Shown piece after piece: positions 34,913-44,628 of a stretch of DNA of 64,000 bases. Under the pieces are notes generated by a model that was not told where the DNA came from, did no database searches, and saw only the letters and a program-made list of their open reading frames with translations. Source of the stretch: Halobacillus naozhouensis (lineage in GTDB: Bacteria > Bacillota > Bacilli > Bacillales > Halobacillaceae); the NCBI RefSeq assembly GCF_029714185.1, contig NZ_CP121671.1:2914001-2978000 (forward strand). Reading direction: 5' to 3'. Both the position numbers and the translations under genes were made by a program. Numbering within the stretch: position 1 is the stretch's first letter; each line of letters starts with the position of its first letter.

Positions 34913-36094
34913 TTATTCTGCCAATTGTTTACGGAAAGATTCCTGAACAAATAGGATTCCTAATTCATGATGCTCCCCTTCATACGTGGCTCGCTGGGTA
35001 AACCGATTTTCCCCTCTAAAGTCCTTTACCTCAATTTTACTCAGAGCCCGATTGGTTTGTAGTGCTTCATAAAACTCTTCAACAGAGGTAACAGGGATTG
35101 AATTAACACGCACAATCAGCTCCCCAGGCAGTAAGTCCATCTTATCCGCCGGACTTCCGGGTATAGTTCCAAGAATACGTACCCCACGGTGATCAGCCGT
35201 GAAAAAAGGCTGACGTTTTTCATGCATGCGGTGAAAAGCATAAACCATTTCCCTGCCCAGCAGACATACGGCGACTGCAGCCAGAGACAAAATGGGCCAG
35301 TATAAGCTTGCAGCCGATAACACTAAGGCGACAATCGCAATGATCAGTGTTTGTCGCCCTGCCTTCATCGCGACAAGTTTTGGTGTTTGAGCTCTTGCTA
35401 CCCATTCCCAGCCTACTAATAACGGTACAAAAATTAACCCATAGCTGTTCGCACCAATTGAAAATATTGGCCACCAGGGAGCAAATGGTTCAATCGCACC
35501 AGCCGGAAGCAACCCCACCATCGGGATGAGCACTAACTTTTTCACCCGATGCTGACCGACCATCTTACCACGATTACCCTTTACACGTTCTGGAAACGTT
35601 CGCCTGGATGACGTTTTGGCCAAAATTACCCCTTCAATCAGGAACAGCACACTCATCATTAACGCCACTCCTTCAAGAGAGGTATTTTCAAGTGCGTCTG
35701 CCCATCCCTCTGGAAGGAAACCTGCTGGCATGTATGGAACGGCCATAAGTAACAAATATGTAATCCCAAATGTGTAAGCAGCCGACAGCCATGTTAGTTT
35801 CAAGGTTAAACTCAATAGAATCGTTACAAGGCTTAGCAGCAGTAAAAAGGGATACGTGACAACGATCCCCCCGCCAATCGCCAGTACAGATAGGACAGCC
35901 CCGCCGACAAGCGAGACACGCCATGTACTTCTGCCCTCAGCAAAAATATCATACACTCTCGTTCCGAAGGTGCTCCGTTCTTGTTTTATTCTACGAACCG
36001 ACAACATAAATAGCAGAATCACAGACCAATAAAATAGAGGCTGAACAAAAAGTTTCGCCAACCCATTCCCTATCTCATCCCACCAAACATCCAC
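34913..36094 (-). CDS. minJ: Cell division topological determinant MinJ
   Basis: A 393-residue polytopic membrane protein with about seven membrane segments, then a C-terminal PDZ domain from about residue 300 (GVRILGTIPGSPADKMDLLPGE). In B. subtilis MinJ bridges DivIVA to MinD and places division inhibition at poles. Domain order, length and the neighbouring ctpB support this assignment over a generic PDZ membrane protein. The start is a GTG at 36094 with GAGGAG eight bases upstream. Separated from ctpB by its own terminator. Confidence 0.88.
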   Translation of the reverse strand: MDVWWDEIGNGLAKLFVQPLFYWSVILLFMLSVRRIKQERSTFGTRVYDIFAEGRSTWRVSLVGGAVLSVLAIGGGIVVTYPFLLLLSLVTILLSLTLKLTWLSAAYTFGITYLLLMAVPYMPAGFLPEGWADALENTSLEGVALMMSVLFLIEGVILAKTSSRRTFPERVKGNRGKMVGQHRVKKLVLIPMVGLLPAGAIEPFAPWWPIFSIGANSYGLIFVPLLVGWEWVARAQTPKLVAMKAGRQTLIIAIVALVLSAASLYWPILSLAAVAVCLLGREMVYAFHRMHEKRQPFFTADHRGVRILGTIPGSPADKMDLLPGELIVRVNSIPVTSVEEFYEALQTNRALSKIEVKDFRGENRFTQRATYEGEHHELGILFVQESFRKQLAE

Positions 36095-36121
36095 AAGCCA
36101 TTCTCCTCTCGATGATTCATG

Positions 36122-36151
36122 AAAAAGTCCGCAGTCAATGACTACGGACTT
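36122..36151 (-). terminator. Terminator after ctpB
   Basis: A 7-bp stem (36125-36131 with 36145-36151) is followed by TTTTTC on the minus strand, 30 bases past the ctpB stop. Confidence 0.75.
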
Positions 36152-36180
36152 ATTTCGCTAAAAAACGATTCAACTCCTGC

Positions 36181-37680
36181 CTATTGAAATAGAACTTCAA
36201 GAGCTTTTTTCATTTGACGATCATTCTCTTCATCACGTACTTTTTTCACGATCAGTTCTTCCAGTTTACCAGCTGTTTTGGCATCGACTTCGCCCGTTAC
36301 GTTCAGCTGATGTTCAGACTGAAACGTCTCAACAGCCTCTTTCGTTTCTTCGCTGAAATAGCCATCCGTTCTTCCAGGTGAGTAGCCTAACCCTTTCAGC
36401 ATTTCCTGAATACTTTTGATCTTATCCCCATTATTATTATAGGTCAGAGGCTCTTCTATTTCGACAGGACTAGTATAGAAATAATCAGGCTGCTTCACTT
36501 TAACCGTCGGTTCGATTCCTTTTTCATGAATCCAGTTCCCTTCAGGTGTCAGCCATTTGAATAGAGTCAGCTTGATCGTGCTTCCGTCTCCCATTGGGAT
36601 CGTCTGCTGGACGGTTCCTTTGCCGAATGTTTTAGTACCGACAAGTTCATATCCGCCGGCCTCGTGCATGGCACCGGCAAGAATTTCTGAAGCAGAAGCA
36701 CTCCCCTCATCCATTACGACTGTAATCGGATAATCTTTCTTAGACTCAATATCTGAGAAATATTTGGAGACCTCTCCTTTACTATTTTTCACTTGAACAA
36801 TCGGGTGATCTTTCGGAATAAATTGCTTTAATATTTCCTGAACGTCTGTAAATAAGCCACCAGGGTTGCCACGAACATCAATCACTAAGCCTTCTATTCC
36901 GTCATTCTCCAATTTCGTCAGAGCCTTTTTAAAATCCTTTGCTGTTTCCTCTGAAAAAGAAGTAATTTCAATGATACCTGCTTTTTTGCCCTCAATAGTT
37001 TTCGTATCTGTATATATGGTTTCAAGTGGGATTTTATCACGAACGATATCAACCTTTAATGGTTCACTAACTCCTGGACGGTCGACTTTCAAGGTAACTT
37101 CGGAGCCCTTCTCACCGCGAATTTTTAACACAGCTTCATATAAATCCAATCCCTCTAAGCTTTCACCATCGACTTTCAGGATTTGGTCATTCGGCTTTAA
37201 CCCTGCTTCTTCAGCAGGGGAGCCCTTAATCGGCGCCACAATCGTTACTTTATCGTTTACCATGCTTACTTCCGCGCCTATTCCCTGAAAGGAAGATTCG
37301 ATCGTTTGATTAAATTGCTCCATCGTTTTCTTATCCATATACACACTGTATGGATCTTCTAATGTATCAAGCATCCCCTGAATAGCTCCCTCAACCAGCT
37401 GCTGCTGATCGACATCCTTCAAGGCATTACTTTTAATAATACTGAAGGCTTGGTCAACTTTTTTCAAGTTTTTATTGCCAGCCATTTTTTCTATGAACTC
37501 TTTCTGCTCTTCCTCGGAAAGACTGCCAAAGTTCTCCGCTTTTTCACTCGCGTTAGCCAGTCGTTCGGCTGGTGTTTCGTTCTCCGCTCCAAAATACTGC
37601 ATCCCTATATACGAACCAGCAGCCCCGATCAGAACTGCAAGAATTACAATGAGTGCAGCGTAACGCGTCTTTATATTCAT
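36181..37680 (-). CDS. ctpB: C-terminal processing serine protease CtpB
   Basis: A 499-residue S41 peptidase. An N-terminal membrane anchor (residues 5-27) is followed by a helical dimerisation region, a PDZ domain (SFQGIGAEVSM to about residue 190), the protease core with Ser in DEGSASASE and Lys in GTKTFGKGTVQQ, and a C-terminal peptidoglycan-binding domain (IQEMLKGLGY). B. subtilis CtpB cuts SpoIVFA in the sigma-K checkpoint. The ATG at 37680 is preferred over the GTG at 37689, which abuts the AGAAGG site. CtpA-type function cannot be excluded. Confidence 0.92.
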   Translation of the reverse strand: MNIKTRYAALIVILAVLIGAAGSYIGMQYFGAENETPAERLANASEKAENFGSLSEEEQKEFIEKMAGNKNLKKVDQAFSIIKSNALKDVDQQQLVEGAIQGMLDTLEDPYSVYMDKKTMEQFNQTIESSFQGIGAEVSMVNDKVTIVAPIKGSPAEEAGLKPNDQILKVDGESLEGLDLYEAVLKIRGEKGSEVTLKVDRPGVSEPLKVDIVRDKIPLETIYTDTKTIEGKKAGIIEITSFSEETAKDFKKALTKLENDGIEGLVIDVRGNPGGLFTDVQEILKQFIPKDHPIVQVKNSKGEVSKYFSDIESKKDYPITVVMDEGSASASEILAGAMHEAGGYELVGTKTFGKGTVQQTIPMGDGSTIKLTLFKWLTPEGNWIHEKGIEPTVKVKQPDYFYTSPVEIEEPLTYNNNGDKIKSIQEMLKGLGYSPGRTDGYFSEETKEAVETFQSEHQLNVTGEVDAKTAGKLEELIVKKVRDEENDRQMKKALEVLFQ

Positions 37681-38063
37681 CGCCTTCACCCTTCTGTGAA
37701 TAGTTTTCTATGAATGATTCTATCCTAGCAAACAAGGCACCACACCGTAAATGTGCGATGCCTGTACTACTTATGATATGCCGCTGCTCCTAAAGGCATG
37801 TCCAAGCTTCTCTCATTTTTCATATATTAATTTAACCTTTGGACTGCTATTACAATTAACTAAATAATACCACATATAAAGTCTTAACTATAACAAAAAC
37901 ATGAAAAAGCATACTTCTGGCATAGCTGAACCGGTCCGAACGATAAGAGAGGAATGATAGAAATCCGTGAAAACGGTGAATCATTTTTTCCCGGAATATG
38001 AATGAGCCCACGCACATTACGCAACATATAAAGAAAAGTTACCATTAAGGAGATCACCCTATT
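37681..38063. other. Divergent intergenic region between ctpB and the DUF421 gene
   Basis: About 380 bases without a supported gene. A 10-bp hairpin with two wobble pairs lies in the ctpB leader (37736-37745 with 37753-37762), followed on the minus strand by TTGTTTG. A TTGGAC near 37856 could serve a plus-strand promoter. Nothing else was recognised. Confidence 0.5.
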
Positions 38064-38732
38064 ATGATATTCTTTATTAAAATACTAACCTTATACTTAG
38101 TCACAATCGCCATCATGAGAATCATGGGAAAATCGACGATTGTACAAATGACTCCCTATGACTTAGTGGCCATCATTATCATCGGTACACTTGCTTCAGA
38201 ACCCCTCATCAGCACAAAATTCATTCCAACCATTATCGCGCTAGGTATTCTCGTGCTATTGCACGTTCTTTTTTCACTCTTAACACTCAATCAGATTGGC
38301 AATCGCTTATTCTTAGGACAGCCTACCTTATTAATTAAAAAAGGCGAAATCCTCGAGGATAACTTAGAAAAAGCCCACCTTTCCGTCGGTCAGCTGCTGT
38401 CCATTCTTAGAAGTAAAGGATACCCGAAAGTAAGTGATGTCGAATATGCCTTGCTGGAACCAATTGGAGAGCTGAGTGTTATCCCTACTGCAGCAAATAC
38501 TCCCGTGACCGTCGAACATATGAATATTACCATCCAGGATGAGGGACTGCCTATTGCCGTGATTGTTGACGGGAGAATTCAAAACCATAATTTAACCTTA
38601 TTAGACCTTGATAAAGACTGGCTGGATAAGGAATTACGACATCAGGGGTCCGTACCTAAAGATATTATCTATGCCTTTGTAAATGAAAAAACAAAGCGGT
38701 TGATGATCAATAAGCGTAAATCTAAATCATAA
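38064..38732 (+). CDS. DUF421 membrane protein (YetF/YcaP-like)
   Basis: A 222-residue protein with three N-terminal membrane helices, then a soluble DUF421 domain from about residue 85. The core motif KPPYDL/TPYDLVAIIIIGT type is seen as MTPYDLVA, and QGSVPKDIIYAF lies near the C-terminus. B. subtilis has several such paralogues, some spore-related; biochemical function is unknown. The ATG at 38064 has TAAGGAG. Confidence 0.88.
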   Translation: MIFFIKILTLYLVTIAIMRIMGKSTIVQMTPYDLVAIIIIGTLASEPLISTKFIPTIIALGILVLLHVLFSLLTLNQIGNRLFLGQPTLLIKKGEILEDNLEKAHLSVGQLLSILRSKGYPKVSDVEYALLEPIGELSVIPTAANTPVTVEHMNITIQDEGLPIAVIVDGRIQNHNLTLLDLDKDWLDKELRHQGSVPKDIIYAFVNEKTKRLMINKRKSKS

Positions 38733-38762
38733 AATTAAATTATTCTCTTGCACCTCAGCATG

Positions 38763-38800
38763 CCCTCCCTTAAGGTTAAAGAAACGACTACACGGGAGGG
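38763..38800 (+). promoter_or_regulatory. Possible hairpin hiding a ribosome-binding site
   Basis: CCCTCCC (38763-38769) is fully complementary to GGGAGGG (38794-38800), the ribosome-binding site of the nitronate monooxygenase-like gene. If both are in the transcript, the seven GC-rich pairs would restrict initiation. Confidence 0.45.
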
Positions 38801-38806
38801 ATTTGT

Positions 38807-39880
38807 ATGTGGAAGCAAACGAGGTTAACGGAGTTATTAGGTATTGAACTTCCAATTATTCAAGCAGGAATGGCAGGCGGAATCACCACGCCGGAGCTGG
38901 TCGCTGCTGTCTCAAATGCGGGGGGCTTAGGATCTTTAGGGGCAGGATATATGGACCCTGATGAAATGCAAACCGTAATAAAAAGTATCAAGCAGAAGAC
39001 TCATAAACCCTTTGCCGTCAATGTCTTTGTCCCTGGAAAAATAAGCAGTACCTCAACTCAAATTGACGCTTCAAACAAATTGTTACAACCCTACTTAAAG
39101 GAACTAGGAATCCAGGAAAGTTCAGGCGAAATCAAGCACGTATTTGAACAACAATTAGAAAAGATTATAGAAGAACACGTACAAGTTTGCAGTTTTACTT
39201 TTGGACTTCCTCCAAAAGAATGGATCAACAAATTAAAAGCAAACGATATTAAGTTAATTGGAACAGCCACTACAGTCGAGGAGGCCATACTCAACGAGGA
39301 AGCCGGAATGGATGCAATTGTTGCTCAAGGGTATGAAGCAGGCGGTCACCGCGGAACATTCAACGGCTCGTTTCAAAAATCAATGATAGGAACGATGTCA
39401 CTTGTTCCCCAAGTGGTCGATAAAGTATCTATTCCTGTCGTTGCTGCTGGTGGAATCATGGACGCACGGGGACTCCTGGCCTCTATGATGCTCGGTGCGC
39501 AAGGTATACAGATGGGGACAGCCTTTGTCACAAGTAAAGAAAGTAGTGCGAAACACCAGCATAAGCAAGCCATCCTTACCAGTTCAGAGGATGCTACAGT
39601 GATGACTTCAGCTTTTAGCGGTAAAACGGCCAGAGGAATTGATAATCTCTTTATCAAGGATATGGCCCCTTACGAACATTCTCTACCTGACTACCCGATC
39701 CAAAATAGCCTAACAAAAGAAATAAGAAAAACGGCTGCTATCCAACAGAAGCCGCAGTACATGTCGCTTTGGTCCGGGCAAAGCCCGAGATTAAGCAGGG
39801 AGGACCGGGCAGAAGATATCCTGTCAGCCATGGTTACAGAGGCAGACTCCATTCTTACCTCCTACTCTCCACCTTTCTAA
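38807..39880 (+). CDS. Nitronate monooxygenase / FabK-like FMN enzyme
   Basis: A 357-residue TIM-barrel flavoprotein of the 2-nitropropane dioxygenase family. Signatures are PIIQAGMAGGITTPELVAAVSNAGGLGSLGAG split over residues 15-46, the EAGGHRG segment with the conserved His, and AAGGIMDARG for FMN phosphate binding. Nitronate oxidation or an enoyl-ACP reductase role both fit; the His and lack of fatty-acid genes favour nitronate monooxygenase. The ATG at 38807 follows GGGAGGG. Confidence 0.9.
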   Translation: MWKQTRLTELLGIELPIIQAGMAGGITTPELVAAVSNAGGLGSLGAGYMDPDEMQTVIKSIKQKTHKPFAVNVFVPGKISSTSTQIDASNKLLQPYLKELGIQESSGEIKHVFEQQLEKIIEEHVQVCSFTFGLPPKEWINKLKANDIKLIGTATTVEEAILNEEAGMDAIVAQGYEAGGHRGTFNGSFQKSMIGTMSLVPQVVDKVSIPVVAAGGIMDARGLLASMMLGAQGIQMGTAFVTSKESSAKHQHKQAILTSSEDATVMTSAFSGKTARGIDNLFIKDMAPYEHSLPDYPIQNSLTKEIRKTAAIQQKPQYMSLWSGQSPRLSREDRAEDILSAMVTEADSILTSYSPPF

Positions 39881-39881
39881 A

Positions 39882-39926
39882 GAAAAACATCGGACCTGAA
39901 GGGATCAACTTCCAAGGTCCGATGTT
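39882..39926 (-). terminator. Terminator after the D-Ala-D-Ala carboxypeptidase gene
   Basis: A 12-bp stem (39886-39897 with 39915-39926) is followed on the minus strand by TTTCTTT. It could also serve the plus-strand gene ending at 39880, though no T tail follows on that side. Confidence 0.8.
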
Positions 39927-39941
39927 AACTAACAAAAATTC

Positions 39942-41096
39942 TTAAATGTACTTATTGAAAAGATCGACTATGCTTAAGCCAATACTAACAAATAGATTTG
40001 GCAAATGGCTCTGAATAGGAAAACCTGTCCCTGTATGATGAGCAGACTGAGCACTGGCATCTTTTTCGACAGAGGAATCAGGATCTTTTAATTGGAAGGA
40101 AGATAATACCTTACCAGCTTGATCGGTGATCTCCAATACTCCACCCGCTTTTACCTTTTCAACGACCTGTTTCGTTTTAAAGTGTGTATAGTAAAGCTTT
40201 TTCGGGGCAATATACTCTTTTCCATCTACATGATAGGCAGTGCCCTCTGAGATACTGGAAGTTTGAAAATTTTCAAACCCATAATTCAACAGTTTAATCG
40301 TATCATTATAGGCTCCTCTTTGGAACTTGCTGTTTAAGGTAATGATGATTAAGCTAATGTTATCTTTCTTTGCCGTAGTAGCTAACGTAAAGCCTGATTG
40401 GTTGACAAATCCCGTTTTTCCACCAGTTACGACCTTATCATAAAGTTTTTGCCTCGTTAATTTATGATGGCTATAAAGAGTAGTATCCCAGGCGGCGCCA
40501 TCCCATTTCAGCTTTTTCGTACCAAAAATTGTTCTAAATACTTCATTATTCATGGCATATTTCGTGATCTTGGCTAAATCCTCGGCTGTTGTTACATGAT
40601 TAGGGTTAAATAGGCCATGCGGATTTTCAAAATGAGTATCGCTTACACCGATCTCGGTTTTTAAATAGTCATTTAACTTCTCAGCAAACTCCTCGACACT
40701 GCCACTTATATGTTCAGCAATCGCTACACCAGCATCATTTCCCGAATTAATCAGCAGCCCTTGAAGCAGCTTCTTCAATGTCGCTCGTTCGCCTTCTTTT
40801 AAATATACACGCGTACCTTCTGTATGCCTGGCATTGCTGCTGACTGTTGCAACTTCATCCAGATCAACATGTTCGATCGTATAAATCGCTGTCGCAATCT
40901 TAGTCAAACTAGCTGGGTACATCTCTTTTTCAGCATTCTTTGCATATAGTACTTCACCTGATTTTGAATCCATCACGATGGCGGCTTCACTTTTTAGTTC
41001 AGGGGGAGATGGAGAATCCGTTTCGCCGAAAACGGTTGGGACGATGAACACTTGTAAAGTTAGAATGACGGTCACTATTGCTACAATTTTCCTCAT
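39942..41096 (-). CDS. D-alanyl-D-alanine carboxypeptidase (PBP5/DacF-like)
   Basis: A 384-residue serine DD-peptidase that trims peptidoglycan pentapeptides. A signal peptide spans about residues 1-24. The active-site triad of motifs is complete: SLTK (63-66), SGN (118-120) and KTG (227-229). A PBP5-C beta domain follows, with a C-terminal hydrophobic stretch that may hold the enzyme to the membrane. It forms its own unit. Assignment to DacA, DacB or DacF cannot be settled from sequence alone. Confidence 0.93.
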   Translation of the reverse strand: MRKIVAIVTVILTLQVFIVPTVFGETDSPSPPELKSEAAIVMDSKSGEVLYAKNAEKEMYPASLTKIATAIYTIEHVDLDEVATVSSNARHTEGTRVYLKEGERATLKKLLQGLLINSGNDAGVAIAEHISGSVEEFAEKLNDYLKTEIGVSDTHFENPHGLFNPNHVTTAEDLAKITKYAMNNEVFRTIFGTKKLKWDGAAWDTTLYSHHKLTRQKLYDKVVTGGKTGFVNQSGFTLATTAKKDNISLIIITLNSKFQRGAYNDTIKLLNYGFENFQTSSISEGTAYHVDGKEYIAPKKLYYTHFKTKQVVEKVKAGGVLEITDQAGKVLSSFQLKDPDSSVEKDASAQSAHHTGTGFPIQSHLPNLFVSIGLSIVDLFNKYI

Positions 41097-41205
41097 GGTT
41101 ACTCTCTCCCCTTTCTGTAAGAATTTACTCCTTTAAACAGGTATCCCCAATATTATAAAAAGCTATAACGTTCTCACAAATATTGGGATATATGTGAACT
41201 TGCGA

Positions 41206-41242
41206 AAAATGCACACCATGTCTCTAGAAGATCACGGTGTGC
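41206..41242 (-). terminator. Terminator after the M23 hydrolase gene
   Basis: A 7-bp stem with extension (41211-41217 with 41236-41242) is followed on the minus strand by ATTTTTC. Confidence 0.75.
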
Positions 41243-41262
41243 ACAAGTTCTTTTGTCAAAAA

Positions 41263-42648
41263 TTAAAAGTTTACATGGTTTCTTGGATTTACAGCATTGC
41301 TTTTCGAAGCATTCCAAGGTCCCTCATGAATTTCAAAATGCAGGTGCGGTCCGGTTGAATTACCAGTTGACCCCATTAACCCTAGCGTAGTTCCCTGACT
41401 AACAGATTGGCCAGTACTAACATTACGGTTTTGCATATGTGCATAAACGGTTGTGTAAACTTGACCATTCATATAGTGAGTTAAGAAAACAACATTTCCA
41501 TAACTTTCGGAATAATAGGAGCGTAATACCGTTCCTGAAGCAGCAGCTACTACTGGCCTGCCGTTTCCACCAATGTCTATTCCTGGGTGGTTGCCTCCCC
41601 AACGAGCTCCAAACCCTGAAGTAACAGGTCCACTTGCAGGTCGAATAAACTTACCACTTGCAGATGGAAGGGAAACGGATGCTGGAGCAGATGAACTGCT
41701 GGCACTGGCGCTAGCACTACCATTACTGGAACTGTCTGATTCAGCCGCCTCGCGTTGTCTTTCCTGTTCTTTCTGTTTTTCAATTTCTGCCTTGATCTGA
41801 GCTCGTTCTTCTTTCGCATTTTGGATCGCTTGTTGGATCGTTGCTTCCTGGTTACTTAAAATGGCTTGTTCTTCCTCAAGTTCCATCTTATGTTTGTGAA
41901 GCTGTTCATTTTTAATCTCAAGCTCTTCCATGAGCTCTTTCTTTTCTGCCATCTTAGCATCAAGCTCTGCTTTAATAGACTCTAATTCTTGTTTTTGCTG
42001 TTCTAGTTTTTGCTTTTGCTTCTCTAATTCTTTCTTTCTTTCTTCCACTTCAACTTTCTTTTCTTCTAAAAGTTTCTTATCCGCCATATGTTTATCAAGA
42101 ATATCTTTATCTTGGTCCATAATCGTCGTCACTGCAGATGCACGATCAATAAAATCACCGAAGTTTTGAGCTCCCATTAAGACTTCCAAATACTTAATAT
42201 CTCCGCCACTTTGCTGCATGGCACGTAAGCGTTTGGTTAGAAGCTTCTCTCTTTTATCAATACGCTTTTTGAGAACCTTAATTTCCTCTTCCAGCTTTTT
42301 GATCTCTGCTTCGTTTTTCTTGATCGCTTCTTCATTGTCTTTGATTTCCGCTTCTTTCGTACGAAGCTGTTCCTGAATGTCTGTCAGTTCTTGATCAAGA
42401 GACGCCATTTGAGATTGAGTTTCTGCTTGTTCCTCTTCATTTTCTTCAATCTTTTCTTTCGTTTCACTTGCTTTCTCAGAAACATTGCCCTGTTTTTCAT
42501 TTACATTTCCTTGTTCTTCTTCGAGATCACTTAGCTTGTCCTTTACATTATCGAGTTCTGAATTCGCCACTACGCTTCCAGTAGAAGTCAGCAGAGAGCC
42601 TAGTACGAATAAAAAGGCAACTAAGACTATGTTTATTTTCTTCATCAA
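41263..42648 (-). CDS. Coiled-coil M23 murein hydrolase (FtsEX-associated)
   Basis: A 461-residue secreted protein: signal peptide (1-29), a very long Glu/Lys-rich coiled coil (about 30-285), a Ser/Ala-rich linker, then a LytM/M23 domain with zinc ligands in HPGIDIGG and HLHFEIHEG, and YAHMQ. The domain plan is that of PcsB/EnvC/CwlO-type hydrolases activated by FtsEX. It sits 25 bases downstream of ftsX, where B. subtilis has no such gene, which supports direct control by FtsEX. The catalytic residues look complete, so it is probably an enzyme and not only an activator. Confidence 0.9.
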   Translation of the reverse strand: MMKKINIVLVAFLFVLGSLLTSTGSVVANSELDNVKDKLSDLEEEQGNVNEKQGNVSEKASETKEKIEENEEEQAETQSQMASLDQELTDIQEQLRTKEAEIKDNEEAIKKNEAEIKKLEEEIKVLKKRIDKREKLLTKRLRAMQQSGGDIKYLEVLMGAQNFGDFIDRASAVTTIMDQDKDILDKHMADKKLLEEKKVEVEERKKELEKQKQKLEQQKQELESIKAELDAKMAEKKELMEELEIKNEQLHKHKMELEEEQAILSNQEATIQQAIQNAKEERAQIKAEIEKQKEQERQREAAESDSSSNGSASASASSSSAPASVSLPSASGKFIRPASGPVTSGFGARWGGNHPGIDIGGNGRPVVAAASGTVLRSYYSESYGNVVFLTHYMNGQVYTTVYAHMQNRNVSTGQSVSQGTTLGLMGSTGNSTGPHLHFEIHEGPWNASKSNAVNPRNHVNF

Positions 42649-42673
42649 ATTCTTTCCCCTCTCCCCAATGGTC

Positions 42674-43567
42674 CTAGACTTTTAAGAACTTACGAACACT
42701 CATCACGCTTCCCCAAACGCCAATAAAGGCTCCGATTGCCAGAATAATTCCTGAGAGCTGCAAGGCAAATGGGTAAAACGGCAGCAGTTCAATAAATTCG
42801 AATTTAATGTTATCTCTTAAGTTGTAGTACAGATAGTAGTAACCTGTAACGACCGCAGCAATTGGAACAATTGATCCAAGGACTCCCAGCAGCAGGCCTT
42901 CTATGAAAAACGGCCAACGAATAAAGCCATTCGTGGCTCCTACTAGTTTCATAATTCCAATTTCCTTACGGCGTGCAATAATTGTGATTTTAATTGTATT
43001 TGAAATGAGAAAAATGGCAGTAAAGACAAGCCCGATTATTAACGCAAGTCCTATCGTTCTTGCATATTTGTTGAATTGGAAGATTTGCTGAACAACTTCT
43101 TCCCCGTAATCTACCTGATAGACGTTATCCATTTTCTCAATTTTTTCTGCTATATCAACCGTATCGATTGGGTCTTCCGGTTTAATGACAAAGGCATCAT
43201 TTAACGGGTTGCTCTGTTTAAACAGTTCGAAGGCTTGTCCCTTCTCCCCGAGACTATCAATCAATTGGTTTAATTCTTCTTCTTTCGAGGAAAAAGTAAT
43301 AGAGCCAACCTCAGGTATATCTTCAATTTTTTCTCTTAAATTATTGGTTTCATCTTCTGAGGTAGTTAAATCAAGCAGAACTTTTACTTCTACATCTTCT
43401 TCCACATTCGATGCTATTTCGTTCAAGTTGAGCATCAGTGCCAGAAAGACTCCGACGAGCAGTAAAGTTGTCGTCACGGCACCGATAGCCGAAACAGTCA
43501 TCCAGCCGTTACGCCAAACACTTTTACTTCCTTCACGTGTGTGCCTGCCCAGGGTTCTAAATTTCAT
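42674..43567 (-). CDS. ftsX: Cell division ABC transporter permease FtsX
   Basis: A 297-residue protein with a cytoplasmic N-terminus, one membrane helix, an extracellular domain (about 60-170) and three further helices. Its outer domain contacts and switches peptidoglycan hydrolases, here probably the next gene's product. The ATG at 43567 overlaps ftsE by 11 bases and follows a G-rich ribosome site; longer upstream frames lie inside ftsE. Confidence 0.96.
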   Translation of the reverse strand: MKFRTLGRHTREGSKSVWRNGWMTVSAIGAVTTTLLLVGVFLALMLNLNEIASNVEEDVEVKVLLDLTTSEDETNNLREKIEDIPEVGSITFSSKEEELNQLIDSLGEKGQAFELFKQSNPLNDAFVIKPEDPIDTVDIAEKIEKMDNVYQVDYGEEVVQQIFQFNKYARTIGLALIIGLVFTAIFLISNTIKITIIARRKEIGIMKLVGATNGFIRWPFFIEGLLLGVLGSIVPIAAVVTGYYYLYYNLRDNIKFEFIELLPFYPFALQLSGIILAIGAFIGVWGSVMSVRKFLKV

Positions 43568-44243
43568 AACCGTATTCCCCCCGTGCTTCATCACGCACAA
43601 TTTGGCCATCTTCAATAGCAATTACACGCTTACGAATGGTGTTGACGATTTCCTGACTATGAGTAGCCATTAGAACGGTAGTACCGCTAGAATTTATTTC
43701 TTCAAGAATATGCATAATCTCCCATGATGTATCAGGGTCAAGGTTTCCCGTAGGCTCATCCGCAATCAGCAGCTGAGGATGATTTACAATGGCACGGGCT
43801 ATGGAAACTCTCTGCTGTTCCCCACCTGACAATTCATCAGGGATAAAACGTGCTTTATTTTTTAAGCGAACTTGATCTAAAACATCCATAACTCGACGTC
43901 GAATTTGGTTTGGAGATTCTTCGATAACCTCTAAAGCAAATGCGACGTTCTCATAAACTGTTAATCTAGGAAGCAGGCGGAAATCCTGGTACACAACCCC
44001 GATATTACGTCGCAAGTGAGGCACTCTCCGCTCTTTAATAGTCGCTAAATTATAATCATTAATTACAATTGATCCCTTACTTGGTTTCTCTTCACGGAAC
44101 ATCAACTTTATAAAAGTTGATTTCCCTGCACCACTTGGACCAACAATGTATACAAATTCTCCTTGATCAATATGTACATCGACTCCGTTAAGGGCCGTAA
44201 CACCATTAGGATAAGTCTTGTAGACTCCCTTCATATCTATCAT
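43557..44243 (-). CDS. ftsE: Cell division ABC transporter ATPase FtsE
   Basis: A 228-residue ATPase that drives FtsX. Walker A GPSGAGKS is at residues 35-42, the Q loop is VYQDFRLLPRLTVYENVAF, the signature is LSGGEQQR and Walker B is LLIADEPTGNLD. It is the first gene of the ftsE-ftsX-M23 operon. A TGTTATAAT extended -10 at 44331-44339 could drive it. Confidence 0.98.
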   Translation of the reverse strand: MIDMKGVYKTYPNGVTALNGVDVHIDQGEFVYIVGPSGAGKSTFIKLMFREEKPSKGSIVINDYNLATIKERRVPHLRRNIGVVYQDFRLLPRLTVYENVAFALEVIEESPNQIRRRVMDVLDQVRLKNKARFIPDELSGGEQQRVSIARAIVNHPQLLIADEPTGNLDPDTSWEIMHILEEINSSGTTVLMATHSQEIVNTIRKRVIAIEDGQIVRDEARGEYGYEI

Positions 44244-44628
44244 ATTTCTATCACCTAAACTCCTTAATTGATGTAAATCTAGGATGCGTCCCCTTCACTT
44301 TCTTAAACGAAAAGTCACAAGTCCTCATTTATTATAACATCTTAATTCGATTTTTTTAGACATAAAATTATTACATTTATATTTCAAGAATGTAATCATA
44401 TAGCTACTATTCGGCAAAAACTTCAAAAAACCTGCCGACTTTTGGAGAAACCTATACTTATAATATAGCTTCAGCCAACATGTTGAAAATCCGTTTTTTC
44501 TCATAAGATAAACTCTATCAATTACTTAAATAAGAAACGGTAAAAATGAATTTCTGCCTGCTTTTCACTTAAATTTTTCGCACGAAAAAACCCGGCTGAT
44601 GTATCAGCCGGGTTGGTGGTAAGTATCA
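44244..44628. other. Gene-free stretch between cccB and ftsE
   Basis: 385 AT-rich bases. It contains the cccB terminator (44585-44614) and a likely ftsE promoter with extended -10 (44331-44339). No open frame with a ribosome site was found. B. subtilis has yvjA in this place; here it is missing. Confidence 0.5.
44585..44614 (-). terminator. Terminator after cccB
   Basis: An 11-bp perfect GC-rich stem (44589-44599 with 44604-44614, tetraloop) is followed on the minus strand by a T6 run. Confidence 0.95.
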
